From Bryum argenteum (taxonomy: Eukaryota; Streptophyta; Bryopsida; Bryales; Bryaceae): DNA of 64,000 bases. The translations under genes and the position numbers were made by a program. The notes under the pieces are model-generated. The model worked only from the letters and a program-made list of their open reading frames with translations. It had not been told where the DNA came from and ran no database searches. Shown in pieces: positions 36,401-48,960 of this stretch (the first letter of the stretch is position 1; each line of letters begins with the position of its first letter). The stretch lies in NCBI GenBank assembly GCA_037043015.1, contig CM073327.1, forward strand, positions 9,158,727 through 9,222,726, written 5' to 3'.

Positions 36401-37610
36401 TCCACGTAGGATTCTGGCTCCGCCATGTCATCTTTCGTGGGACCATGTAAAATTCCACATCATGATGAATTTCATCCCCATGTGGCACTGCCCGTCCACT
36501 TCAAGCTGATGTGTCATCTACGTGGCACCCACGTGGCACACTTTTTACCCTTCCAAAATTACCTTAAGACATCTTCGATCTTAAGACATCTGCCTGTCTT
36601 TTTAGACGTCTGCTTAGACATCTGTTATGTCTAGGATGTCTTATCGTCTATAAGACATCCGAATTAATGTCTACATTGTCTATTTAGACATCATTTACAA
36701 CATCATTAAAAACGCAGGTTTCTTATAGTGTCTGATGGGACTGGAGTTGCAATTTGGTTGCTGAGGCCAAGATGCTCGAATGGCCGGAAACACATGTCGA
36801 ATCAAGAAGTGCTTCGTGAAATCCTTGTTCACTGATTTGATTGGTTTCGTCTCCATTGTTCCGGCCGGTCGATTCTTGAATGAAGGCTTTGCTGCCTCTT
36901 TGTAGACTAAGGGAAAAATCCCAATTCTTCTAGTAAACCATTGGTTTTTGATTCGATCAAAACGGGGAAAAGCCACCACGGCCATGAACAACACTTTGAA
37001 GATAAAACGCTTGCTCTTTCCGATTCGATGCGGTGCTTCGTCATCAGATGCAAGATAGAATGTCCTACATTCTTTAGTCAAATAAAACTATTTCTCATCG
37101 ACATCAACACGATCCAATTGAGTGCAGAAATGAGGATCGTCGCCACTGAGTGTAGACTTGTTAATTTGTTCAACAACATTGGCGAGTCGAGACGTCTTAT
37201 TCACATCAGTTAGAAACGGCTTCAATGCATTTGTGTGACGCTTGCAGATTCCTTCGATGATGCGCCTATGGAGAGTTGACTTTGATACGCCAATGGCACT
37301 CGCTGTCGAGCGAAATTTCTTTTGCTTACGTCTATCAATCGCCTGGAACTTCTCCATGTCGACGACGACCTTTTTTGCCCCTATCTTGTTTGCCATTTTG
37401 CGATGATACGTCAGCATACACACTATCACTGGGCTAGCAACTCCCTACCGTGAGTCCATACACAATTGATTGTACGGACACTGACATCGAACTCCTCTGC
37501 TTTCAAGGAGCTATACTAAAGCTTTCTATGTTGAAAGCGTTGCAATGGAAATTTGAACACCGCTCGGCGTTGTTTGTCTGTCAAATTCTTTCGCTCACGC
37601 ATCGACATTG
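32790..37610 (-). pseudogene. MLE transposase, DD39D type, split by insertion
   Basis: From about 37610 leftward the minus strand reads MSMRERKNLTDKQRRAVFKF and a helix-turn-helix VSVRTINCVW; then a second DNA-binding segment FRSTASAIGVSKSTLHRRI (about 37300), RVDVDEK (first catalytic Asp, near 37090), LYKEAAKPSFKNRPAGT and NCNSSPIR at the CACTA border. Beyond the insert it resumes in phase with IFVQHDNAKPHR (second Asp) and SPYMNVLDLKFFRAIQSL (third Asp), as in plant mariner transposases. A TAG after residue 30 or so (HRKL*YSS), frame changes near 37430 and 37085, and the 3.65-kb insertion make it inactive. Confidence 0.82.
33078..36730. mobile_element. Non-autonomous CACTA element, 3.65 kb, rich in GATGTCT repeats
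   Basis: CACTATAAGAAAACCCTG at the left end pairs with CACTATAAGAAACCTGCG (right end, inverted), both followed by TTTTT. The 3-bp duplication TCT flanks it (33075-33077, 36731-36733). Dozens of (A)GATGTCT / AGACATC copies cluster toward both ends, the organisation expected of subterminal transposase-binding repeats. The centre has a poly-T run (about 33438-33477) and an AT-rich core. I find no transposase, so it depends on an autonomous relative. Confidence 0.88.
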
Positions 37611-38579
37611 ATGGATCCTAACAACATCAAACATGGAATTTTAAGCTTAAAGATTTGCTCAAATATCAACCACCACTACAAAACTCGCACAATCTTCACA
37701 AAGCTTGAAGTTGCTCAAGCCCACACTTTCAATAGATAATCATTAACCTAGACGGTACACCGAACATACTCCTTTCAAATATGCAATCAAACAACTCTCA
37801 AACCAACCACCACAACAACAATACAGAAAACGTACTGCAAATCTCTCACTTGATCAAGCTTACAAAATTAGTCACAAGTAAACCTTACATGATCAATATA
37901 GAGTTCGAAGTTCCTCTTGAAAGCTAATTCTATTGGCTACCGATACGCATGAGTTCCCTTTAATGAAATTGGTGTTTCTAACGAGGGAATAGACATTTTT
38001 AAAGCCTTAAGCTTCACTGATCTGGCCCTTGGAATTGATGATGAGTCGGTGACGCTTCTTAGCAGTCGTCCCCCACCGATGTTGATGACGATGAGATTAC
38101 AAGTTGATTAACCGAGTGATCGAAGTCGTTTTAGCCTTCACAGATGTCGATGACGGTGAGACATCACTTCACCAAAGTCAACCATCAATACGAAGCTTCA
38201 CTGGTGCTTCTTCAAAAAACGACAAATAATGGCAATGGTTTTGGCACCAAAATTCAAACTTGCAAAACGGTGACAAAGTTCAAAATTATAGGAAGGGAAA
38301 GACGCTTCAAGGATTTGCATATTTACACCACAAAGTAATAAAAAAACAATTTATTTGAGCTTAATATCGCTGATTAAACACAACTTGGACAATATCTTGG
38401 GGAAGGAGGGAGTACATGCCATATTTTCAATACATCTTCGATCGCTCCAGGTTTCTACCGCTAAAACTAGACTAAAATTTAAATTCATTCCAAAAAATGA
38501 ACTCAAAATCGAACGGTGGATGAAGGAGATACATCTCCTCAAACATCATCCATTTTCTCATTTTTTTCATCATACAAAT

Positions 38580-39347
38580 ATCATTTCGAATCCAATACCA
38601 AAGTTATACAGATCAAAAATATCTCAACTACAAAGTTGTTAGGATCAACTCATGCATCTAAAGGTCACACTTCTATAAAAAGAATTTGTGAAAACTATTT
38701 TTGCTCTCACGTGATTGGCTCGCAATGGCAAAACGTGCCCCATGTTTGAAAACCCCAAAAATAGAAGGTGCCTTCACAAAAATGCATGCCATTTATTCAT
38801 ACTTTATTTTATGGATCTGCAATTTATACTAAACAAAATAAATTTGATTTGTGACCCCACCCAAGTGATTTTCTCCAAAATAGAGTCTAGATGAAGATGT
38901 TATGCCTCTTTAAAGTCTCCGCCCTTCATCCAAAATGTTGTTTATCGACACTAGAGACGTATAGGGGTTAGTCCTTTATGGGCCAAATGACGATAATCGA
39001 CATTTTTTATGAATGCAGCAACTTTGAAAAGCCATAACTTCTTCATAAGCAATCCATTTTGAATGAGATCACTTAGGTTGCATTTTGATTCAAGTCTAGT
39101 TTGTATGGTAAAAATTGCATATATATAAAATGAAGTATGAATAAATAGCATGCATTTTAGTAAAGGCACCCCTTATTTTTGAGTTTTCAAACATGGGGCA
39201 TGTTTTATAGTTGCAAGCCAATCATGTGAGATCAAAAATATCTTTCATGAATTTTTTTATAGAAGTGTGATCTTTAGATGCATCGTAACAACTTTGTAGT
39301 TGGAAATTTTTTGATCCATATAACTTTGGTATTGGATATGAAATGAT
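38580..39347. repeat. Long imperfect inverted repeat (foldback), arms about 365 bp
   Basis: The left arm begins ATCATTTCGAATCCAATACC and the right arm, inverted, ATCATTTCATATCCAATACC. Matching continues through CAACTACAAAGTTGTTA, ATGCATCTAAAG.TCACACTT, ATGATTGGCT, GCCCCATGTTTGAAAAC and AAAATGCATGC to a centre at about 38955-38985. Arms look roughly 75-80% alike. It could be an old foldback transposon or a small-RNA precursor; no target duplication is clear. Confidence 0.8.
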
Positions 39348-40004
39348 TTTTTTTTTAGTTTATATCTTCTCCCAAGAGTTTGGTGAGTTGTGAACTACAT
39401 CAAATTTATGCAAGCTCATTTGGATTCATAGATTCTTCACAATTAGCCTTTGAACTCAAAGAAGGCAAGGTTTACTTAGTGTCAAATAACTTGTTGATAT
39501 GTGAACCTATTAGTGTTCCTCTAAGGTTATTGGTGGCCATTCTCTACATTATCATATAATATGCAATCATATCAGTTTCCAATTACCACTACTAGAAACT
39601 TTATTTTTTTCCAAGATTTTACTCTCTTTTAATTCATCACAAAATATATAGTATATATTTTCAAAAATTAACTCTACTGATCTAATTTAAGCATTATGAT
39701 CTTCATATTGTCTTTTGAGCAAAATTTTATAAGGATCACAGAATGCATCTTCCATTACACATCTAAGTTTTCCTCCAAGTCCCTTGTGCTTTTAGTGGCT
39801 AAGACATCACACTCGAAAGATGACCAATCATGATTGGAAATATTAAAAATTAACAAAGAAAAACATCGGTGACACTCACACATTCGTAGCTTCATCCAAA
39901 TATAGTGAAGATGGGCACTTCAACAAGTCAAATCCACCTCATAAATATTTATAAACTTAATTGGTCTATACCTAGCATGATGTGTTGAAGTTGTTGCGTA
40001 CTTT
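39348..40004. other. Intergenic, no gene seen
   Basis: AT-rich, without convincing ORFs. A CACTACTAGAAACTTT at 39592 resembles a CACTA MITE start, but I find no matching right end. Confidence 0.4.
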
Positions 40005-40475
40005 GTATCATAGCAACTCAGGTTTCTCAAAGCCCTTAGGGAAGATACCCTGTTGGGTACCTCTAGAGCACTACTCTAAATTTGATAATTAGTGCTAGAT
40101 TATTATAAGATTTGAAAATGCTACAAGTTTTTACTTTTGTTCAAAAAAATTTACCAAGAGCATTGATTCTGATACTATATAAGGATCCCCATCTTGGCCA
40201 ATATAGTTTGTAAAATTATTGAACAACAGTAAAAACTTATAACATGTTTATGTAAATTAGTGTATTTAACACTAATTATCAAATTTAGTGTAGTGGCTAG
40301 GTAGAAACCAACATAGTGTTCACTGTGAGAGGAGGTAGTAGTCTCGCACTTAGTGTGATGACCTTTGGGCATGCATCCAAGGATAGGTCGAACAAACACT
40401 TCATTCACACCAACGTCGAACAAACACTTCATTCACACCAACCTAGAATAAGGTTGGAGTTCTTCTCATGCTTGA
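40005..40475 (+). repeat. SINE copy interrupted by a MITE
   Basis: The left part (TTTCTCAAAGCCCTTAGGG..GATACC, 40021-40068) aligns with ACCTCAAAGCCCTTTGGGG of the 51.7-kb SINE. The right part (40296-40475) carries GGCTAGGTAGAAACC, GAGAGGAGGTAGTAG, CAAACACTTCATTCACACC and AGGTTGGAGTTCTTCTC in the same order. An extra CGAACAAACACTTCATTCACACCAA duplication is local. The tRNA-like head is not recognisable. Confidence 0.6.
40069..40295. mobile_element. CACTA-end MITE inside the SINE copy
   Basis: CACTACTCTAAATTTGATAA... and, inverted, CACTACACTAAATTTGATAA... match at 25 of 26 positions. It separates two parts of one SINE. The expected 3-bp duplication is not clear (GAG against GCT). Confidence 0.65.
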
Positions 40476-41268
40476 AGTAGTCATTGGTTTCCATCATCAT
40501 TGGATTGTATAGCTACTCTAAGCTTGTTCTCAACTACAGGCTGATAAATATAAGACTGTCAATCTCTGGAGCCCTACTTGATGAATACTATGATTGAGTG
40601 CCTATTCAATGGTTGCATCTGATTGTATGACTATGGAACTATCGAATGCGAGCCCCTTGGGGATAATTAAACAAGTGTAATTGTGATGCACAAAAACTTA
40701 TTAAAGCACTATGAAGCTTAGAATGCGAGGCCACTGTGGTAGAAAATGTATGAAAGAAAGTCATGTTTGACGATGATCACAACCCCATGCAACTTGATAT
40801 GTCCTAGACTCGAGGACTACAGACCTTTCTCTTGAGCTGTCTTGAGAATAATTGTTACAGCTCAGGGTTATTATTTGATTATAATTTGCGTAAGGCCAAT
40901 AGAGTAATACCATGATCCACAGCCTGAGATTTCATGGTCCATAGGCTATCACGTATCGTTCTGTTTATAAAAGATTATGAATCGCAAGGCAAACTTAACA
41001 TCGGACGACATATATCACTGTAATCTCAATCTGTCACTACATACTTCAAACGGCATTGAAAACATTGAAAACTGAATCCTCCTGCTTCCAGGTACTTCAT
41101 GCAAGAACAATCTCCTCAGCATTTCCATTCATGCGTAGCAAAAAATGGTGCAAAACCTGGGACTTTCAAGAATTAAGAAAATAACATAAAGTCTCATGTG
41201 ACTAGCACATATCGACCAATAATGAATGCTGCAGAATTTAAAACACTAGAATGGCAATACTAATCAAC
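40476..41268. other. 3' flank of the IleRS gene, no further gene seen
   Basis: Probably includes the minus-strand 3' UTR. No other feature is supported. Confidence 0.45.
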
Positions 41269-44200
41269 TCATTTAGCACGCAGTTGCTCTGCAACCGAGT
41301 AAAAAAAGTGTTTCCCTTCCTCCACTTCATATTGCCCTTGTCCGTCGATGGCAAGTTTCACCTGTGTTGTCATCACATATGCCCACCATGGATTCAACTT
41401 CGAGCATTAATGATATCAGAATCAACATGAAGGTGGTACAATGCACAGAAAAGAGAATGTACGTATAGAAACATGCTTAAACATACCTTCTTGTTAGGAC
41501 CAACTTCAGCTCTTAGTTTGGCAGGATCTCGAGACCGCAAAACTACTGCCAAATTCTCAGCAAGAGCTTTGTCACCTGCACGCATCAAATGGACAATCAG
41601 AACGCAATACTTGACTTGGCTGTTATCGTTCACAGAAAAGTTAAGACCTGAAATTAACTTACCTGAGCAGATGTCACAAAGAAGATCCTGAGAGAAGGAT
41701 AATGCAGGCCTGGCCAGGGTGATTTCAAAAGAGCCACCAGCCACTCCATGATATTCTTCTGTCGCAATGATCACCTGGACATTAAGATGCAGTTAGTGGC
41801 TTTCAGCACTTCGTACGTTCTTCAAGAAATTTTGCCCACTACTAAAAGGGACATATATCCGAAGACATTTATGATTTGCGGGAATTTACAATCCTGTGTA
41901 TAAACTTGGAAACTAGTCTTCACAAACGGTCATTGACAAATGGAGTACGAGGCAAAGAAGTAACGAACTTTCAGTCTCCAGCAACTTTAAATTGATGCTT
42001 ACCCCGTGTTGAGGAAGATGTTGCTTGGCGAGGAGTGGAGAACCAACAATCTCTGCCATATAGTTCGTCTGTGTGCATAACAAGAGTAAGATAAATTCGG
42101 GAATCTATTCAATTTTCTCAAATTACTGCGTCATCTACGACATTGACAACAAGAGCTTCATATTCTTCCAGAGCTAATCCATCAACTTAGTACTACAATA
42201 TCACGAACAAATTGCTTTGATTGGTAGGGAACAAAATGCATACCTGAGATTCAAATACACGTTGAAGGACTGAGGAATCACTGCCAGAAACATTAGTATG
42301 GACATCAAAGTAAACCTCCACGGTGTCGGTAGGTTCCAACCCTGCCTTCTTTCTAAGCTTTTGAACTCTGTTCACCACCTGCATGTAAAGAAGTGGACAG
42401 GGGTCAAGTTGGGAAGCAACATTTCTGATATGTCACTCAAGATACCTGCATAATACTGAAGCAGCTGTTTCGTGTGTGTAATGGGGTCTTACTTCTCGAG
42501 CGAATCCTGCTTCTTGAAGACTCTCGTCCGGTCTCAAATCAAGTACCACGAGTACCTCTCCTGAAATTTTACACATGGGAATTAGTGACACTTTCAAGAC
42601 GCGACTCAAAATGTGATGTGAACCAACAGTTGGTAACTGAGATTTACCATCGCCAGCGGCATCAATGTCTGCTTTGGCGATTCCATCGGGTGCTTTGAAG
42701 TCATTAATGACCTGCAAAAAGCAACGAATCGGGAGAGTCTCAACGATGATGCTCGTAGGAATTATTTTTTGAATACGTAGCATATGAACAACCACAAGAG
42801 CAAGTATTCCGAAATGTACTTTGATATGGAAAGGTAAGAATTCATGAGAAACTGAGATTAATGAGAAGATATCCCCAAGTGTATGTATTATCAGCAATGT
42901 CTAACCTTGATATCCTGCAATCCAAGCTTGTGACCAGCAAATGTGCCTTCCCCTGCTTTCTGGAACTCTAAAATCTGGGCTTGTGACAATGCCTTCACTT
43001 CCTTAGCGACCAGGCCCATGGACTTTCCGAGTTTCTTACCCAATCCACTGCACAAAACAAACAGCCGCATCAAATCGTGAAGCGTTTAACCGAGCAAAAC
43101 ATTCGGGAATCCAATATATAAGATAACAAGTTGTTCAATACAAAGCAAACACGTACCTGTAATCAGGCTCGGCTCTCAATGATGCATATTTAAGAAGGTC
43201 GTTGCAAGGTACTATATTCCGCACGTTAAGCTCCTCTCTTACGTACTGTCAATCAATGCATTCTGTCTCAGACTTGCAAGAAAGTGATGTGCACAAAAGA
43301 AAAAGGCACAAGCAAATATGACGAATGTGCACCATAATACAAGCATAACTTCAATACCTCGCCAAGGGAACCCGTAATATCGTCCAGAAAGTCGGTATCG
43401 GCATGGACAACCACCATCTCCCTGTACAAGCAATATCGATTCATTCAGTATATTCAACTTTGGAACGAAACACGACAAGCATCGAATTATGTAGATGGAG
43501 CAACTTACTTCAGAGGGGTTTTGAGGGGCTTGTTATGGCGCTCCCGAATATTGCGAGCCAAATCAATAACGGACATCATTCGTGTGACGCTCCGCTCAAT
43601 ACGTTTGTCAGTCTGCATGTACAAAAATGACCAAGTCTGTCAGTCTAATATGCATGAATCTTATATTTTAGCTGCAAAAAGAACAATCGCGCTAGAGTAT
43701 AACCAACAAGAGAAAATGACATGGCAAGGTCAGTCATTCTCCGAGCTTGCCAAAAGCTTTAGAACGAGTAAAGAAGAGTATGTAATATTCTTGGACTAAC
43801 CTTGCTCTCCACCTCCGGGAAGGAACAGTAGTGTACACTTTCCTCTGCCTCAGGTAGTGCAAGCCGTAAGTTCTGATACATTCCATCTGTAAAGAATGGA
43901 GTAAATGGTGCCATAGTCTTGCAGCAAGTCAACAGAACCTGTTCCAGCAACATCCCCAAATGTAAGTCTTAATTAACCAGACCTCAGGACTAGAGTGTAT
44001 TTCAACGAGAACTGCAGCAATAATTACTTGAAAAAGAGATTAATCAAAAGCGGCAATCGAGAAGAAGGGTATGCAAATCCACTCACGAAATACAAAGTAG
44101 ACAATGCTACACGACTGTCGTCATCCCCGGTGCGACCTTTCAGACGCTTCCGGTTGAACCGAACATAAATGTTGGTCAAATTGTCAATGAACTTAAGTAA

Positions 44201-47200
44201 CTCTGGAACCACCGTGTATAAGCGGTAGGCATCCATTTCTTGACGAACGAAGGCCACTAAACTCTGGTTGGCAGAGTTGATCCATCTATCCAAAACGTTC
44301 GTAGACTGCTCCAAGATAGTCCGGTCAAGTGGCTTAAAAGGCTCGAGTCCTTCTGCATCTAGCCTCTTCACATTTTGAACCAAAAATCTGTATGCATTGT
44401 ACCATGGCAAGAAGACATCTTTCACCTGCGACAACCGAATGTATTCAGAGGTTGGCAACAGGAAAAATCTTCGCAATGACCAAGGTATTGCATAAACAAA
44501 CAGACAAATCCAAACATTTCAATCAACCGGCTTCGTGCAACGCTGAACAGCATGTACTAGACAAAGAACTGCAAGTAACTTACCACTGAATATACACCTT
44601 CTTTCTTAAATTTGAGTGGCTCTCCTTTTACAACAGGAGAATTAATAAGGTACAATCTCAAAGCATCCTGCGTCCACACATGCAAAGTATCAGCAAGTAG
44701 TTGCAGCAATACCACTCAAGAAGTACATCAAGACCAACTTAAATGAAGGGAAAGTTTACTTACAGCACCATATTCGTCAATGATTTTAGTTGGGGGTGGG
44801 TAGTTGTTGAGCCGCTTGCTCATCTTCTTGCCATCCTCCGCCAACACCAAACCATTGCAGATCAGATTCTGAAATGCAGGTTTGTCAAACAAAGCTGTTG
44901 ACAGTACCATTAATGTGTAAAACCTGCAAATTCATCCCAAGAAAAAAATAAATAAATCAACGACTTCATCGAGTCAACAAAATTTGCAAGCGTGAGGGTT
45001 GATGCCCGCTAAAACAGGATAATCTGGTTCAATAACAACTGCTCTGTTAGTGGAGATTGGAAATACTAAAGAAAAAGCTTTGCTGGTCGCGGAAATAAAA
45101 GTAGCACGTACCATCCACGGGTCTGGTCAAGGCCTTCAGCAACGAAATGACCGGGAAAGTTTCTTTCAAAGAGTTCTTGATTTTCAAATGGGTAGTGGAT
45201 GTACGCATACGGCATAGATCCACTCTCAAACCAACAGTCAAAAACCTGTGAAAATGCATACAACACGTCACGCTACAACTTCCAAAATGCAGATAGCATG
45301 CGCATATGAAGCATCATAAATTTAACTCCCTTGTGGTTCAAAAATATTACTACTGAATGACTACTAGTAAAATAGTGCAATAAATATCACTAGCTACAAG
45401 GACCAGTCTAGATACGAATATGGTCTGGATACGTACATCCTCCACACGCTTCAAGACTCCGAACTTTTCACCTCGAGGCGAAGGAATAGTAACATGATCA
45501 ATGTGATGACGATGTAGATCTGTAGCCTGCAGTATGAAGAAAGTTGAAGGAGTCAAGCAACCATGAGGTGATTAACCAATTTCTACAAGTACAGATTCAA
45601 ATGCCAGGATATCGTTGATAATTACCTGAAATCCAGATTTCTCGTAAAGCTCTTGGATAGAACCAATGACCACAATGTCCACTCCATCGTCACTGCGCCA
45701 AATGGGCAAAGGTGTGCCCCAGAACCGAGTGCGACTAATGGCCCAATCTCGAGCATTTTCCAACCAGTTGTGAAACCTTTTCTCCTGAAAAAGTGTGGGA
45801 GCTTTTCGCTGTTATGACAATAGAGGCTCGTTCTACACTATCAGATGCTAAAAGTTTCCATACCCATTTTGAGACAAACTACAGAAAGGGCCTCAAGAAT
45901 CTTCATAGTAAAGCAAGATGAAATGAGGTAGAAGATATACAATGTGCACGTACCTTTACAGAGTCTGGTACCCAGTAGGTCTTTTTGTTGTTTTCAATCA
46001 GACGGTCCTTAAATTGTTCAACTGCCACGTACCTTAAGAATCACACACCAACAAGGATTCACTTATCTTGGGTCAAGGAGCGGATCTGGGGAGACTTTGA
46101 AATTATCCTACTCCTTTGCCGAACTTGCAGGTTAGAAATTGAAAACATACCAGCTAGGAACCACTTTGTAAATAAGAGGGGTGTCTGATCTCCAGCAGTA
46201 AGGATATGAATGCATGATACTTCCAACGTTCACTAGCCTGCCTTTGGCCTACATTTCAACATTTTCATGCCAATGAGATTGTCAGTATGACGCTTAGAAT
46301 AGAGCCTCAGTGAACCTCCACGGAAAATCACCTCAGAGAACAGAAACTCCAAAATTCACAACACAAAATGCAAAGGATATCAGATGATACACACCTTCAC
46401 AGCAGCAATAATGTCCTTGTCCGCTTCTTTTACAAAACGGCCTTCAAAGTCAGCTACTTCCGCCGTAAAGTTACCAGCACCATCAACTGGATTAGGTAGA
46501 TTTGGCCCCTATTAAAAAATAAGACAGTGTTAACATGTGGCATTACTAGAAACGTCGAACGGGAAATGGCACTTCATGTAACCATTTATCTTTAGATCTC
46601 CGCCTATCTACCATCCATTCTTAACCTATCAATGACATGAGCCTTTAACTCGATTCAAGGTTAAGCTCTACTCCATTGATGAAAACTAGGTCGATTACGA
46701 GGTCATACGGTACCAATCTCGAGGGTGGAGAAACATGCATATTATATATTGTACGTGCATATTGTACCTCTCGACTCAAAAATGGTCCAGTTACTGATCA
46801 AATAAGGAAAGGGAGAAAGAAGAGCAATCTCACCTTCTGAATGACTCCGTTAGCCAAGCACACGCGGTAATCGTCCTCTCCAAATGCAGGGGCACAATGT
46901 ACAACTCCAGTTCCGCTATCATCACTGACATAATTATCTGCTACGACCTTGAAGGCAGTGTCCGAGAAAGCCAAAAAATAATCGAACAAAGGTTTGTACC
47001 TGAATCATAATACAACCCCACCACAATGTGAAACTGAGTTGCATTCCAGAAAGTTTAAAATGTGACGACGTCAGCAGTTAAATAGCTGAAGTTTTTCAAG
47101 AAAAAAGTGCGTCTTGAAGGTTACTTACTTCTTGCCTACTAAATCACTACCCTTGCACTGTCCAATAACATCGTAAGTATTAGAATCAACAGAAGAAACT

Positions 47201-48544
47201 GGTTGCTCAGCTCCCTTCTTGTCTCCTTTCTTATCGCCTTTCTTTGCCACGGCTTTGTCAGCCGGAGCAGGTGCAGCATCCGCTTTAGGCTTGGCTTCTT
47301 TAGACGCTCCCTTGACTTTCGTGCTTGGGAGCTGCGATAGCCTCGACTCTGCTACAATGTAGACTGCACCTGTCGTTTTGTTCCGAACCTGTAACGGCGA
47401 AAGTTCGATGAAGTACTTAGTATCAAGCGAAACCCCATCTCGCACAATGACTATTTACTATTATTAAGAAACGATTCAGGATCGTAATTGCACACAATCA
47501 AACTCAACCACGAACAGACCTTGGTGTACGTGAGGTTGGCATTCACACACAAAACCAGGTTACTAGGAAGCGTCCACGGAGTCGTAGTCCAAGCCACCAA
47601 CGATGCTCCATCGGCATCTTCCAGCAACGGGAACGCCACCATTACTGCAGGATCAGACACATCCTGGTGCAAAAAACAGATTTTCCTCAACATTCAGTCA
47701 CAAATGCCACTCTAGAGCAGGATTATAACTACAAATTCGCTCGAATATCATGAAATTTGCAACTTAATCAATCTAATTAGACTTGATCGATCAATATAAA
47801 CTTTGATCATCTGAATTGATCGCAATCAAAACGATACATTCGAGATATTCGAACCTTGTAATTGAGACCGGCTTCAAAATTCGACAGCGACGTCGTGCAT
47901 CCAACACTGTAAGGCATAACCTGCCAAGCCAAATTTAAAACTTTGATCAATCGACTGAATCCTTGAAGTCCATCGTCCTCTTAAACCCTAAACCTGAAGG
48001 TTGATCGCACCTTAAGGCCTTGATAGACGTAATTCTTCTCATAGAGCTGCTTGAACACCCACCACACGGACTCCATGAACTGAGGATCAAGAGTTTTGTA
48101 GTCATTCTTGAAGTCGATCCAGCGGCCCATGCGAGTGACAGTCTTCTCCCACTCCTGGCTATAGCGCATGACAATGCTGCGGCAAGCTTCATTGTAGTTG
48201 TCAATTCCCATTTTCAACACGTCTTCCTTAGTCTTGATGTCGTGCGCCTTGTCGATCTCGTACTCTACGGGTAGGCCATGGCAATCCCAGCCGAAGCGGC
48301 GGGTCACGTGGTGGCCCGTGGCCGTCTGGTAGCGCGTAACAATATCCTTGATGGTCCCGGCCAGGATGTGGCCGTAATGAGGCAGTCCTGTTGCGAATGG
48401 AGGCCCATCGTAGAAGACGTACTCCGGCTTGCCCTCTGTTCGCTTCAGCTGCGTCTCGAAGGCGTTCAGATCCTGCCAGAGGCGTAGCAGCTTCTCCTCC
48501 TGCTCCGGAAAGGAGTACTCCTTGCCCTCACAGACGTCCTCCAT
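41269..48544 (-). CDS. IleRS: Isoleucyl-tRNA synthetase, cytosolic type
   Basis: Charges tRNA-Ile with isoleucine (class Ia). Twenty-six exons from ATG 48544 to TGA 41269 sum to 3,591 nt, 1,196 aa, matching eukaryotic cytosolic IleRS length, with every junction in phase. Exon 1 (48544-48011) has the HIGH-like HYGH at residues 56-59; the KMSKS-like KMSKR is at 648-652 (exon 44923-44764). The CP1 editing domain shows [11 protein letters not shown] (225-) and [16 protein letters not shown] (364-379) with the proofreading Asp. FWGTPLPIW and RGW..FYTLMV are further family signatures. The C-terminal anticodon-binding and tail domains follow (exons 44425-41361). No transit peptide is seen. A Lys/Ala-rich insert (272-311) lies in the editing domain. 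Other exons: 47920-47855, 47663-47520, 47388-47129, 46999-46834, 46508-46395, 46248-46151, 46032-45954, 45784-45626, 45526-45437, 45245-45112, 44667-44584 and later. Confidence 0.95.
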
Positions 48545-48749
48545 CGCTGACCTCCTGAAACTTCTGCAATTCGGCTGGAAACACGATATCAGGGCTTTTA
48601 GAATTGAAATTGAGTGGGATGCACGGCGTGGTCGAGCCCCGAACCCTAATTCTCAATGGGCTCGTTCAATGGGCAGTCGGGCTGTGGGGAACAGGGGCGG
48701 TATAGAGAACAGAGATGGGAACAATGATCTCACACTGGGACTTGGGACG
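48545..48749 (-). promoter_or_regulatory. Probable 5' UTR/promoter of IleRS
   Basis: About 200 bp upstream of the ATG before the minisatellite begins. No clear TATA box on the minus strand, as is common for housekeeping genes. Confidence 0.35.
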
Positions 48750-48960
48750 TCGACAAAAAGGGCGGGGTCTTGGGGGCTTCGACAGAGGGGCGGGGTCTTG
48801 GGGGCTTCGGCAGAAGGGGCCGGTTCTGGGGGCTTCGACAGAAGGGGCGGGGTCTTGGAGGCTTCGACAGAAGGGGCGGGGTCTTGGAGGCTTCGATAGA
48901 AGGGGCGGGGTCTTGAGGGAGGGGCGGGGTCTTGGGGGAGGGGCGGGGTCTTGGACGAGC
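48750..48960. repeat. GC-rich minisatellite upstream of IleRS
   Basis: About eight copies of GGGGCGGGGTCTTGG(G/A)GGCTTCGACAGAA-type units (roughly 28 bp, shortened to 19-20 bp at the right end). The plus strand is strongly G-rich with GGGG runs, so G-quadruplex formation is conceivable. It lies about 200-410 bp 5' of the IleRS start codon. Confidence 0.85.

Larger units (their letters stand above)
32571..38412 (-). mobile_element. Mariner-like element (plant MLE), interrupted by a CACTA insertion
   Basis: Ends CTCCCTCCGTCCCAAAGATA (left) and CTCCCTCCTTCCCCAAGATA (right, inverted) continue into ATTGTCCAA on both sides and are flanked by TA (32569-32570, 38413-38414). CTCCCTCC ends and TA duplication are typical of plant MLE/Stowaway elements. 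Minus-strand transposase sequence lies inside. Without the CACTA insert and its 3-bp duplication the element would be about 2.2 kb. Confidence 0.88.
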
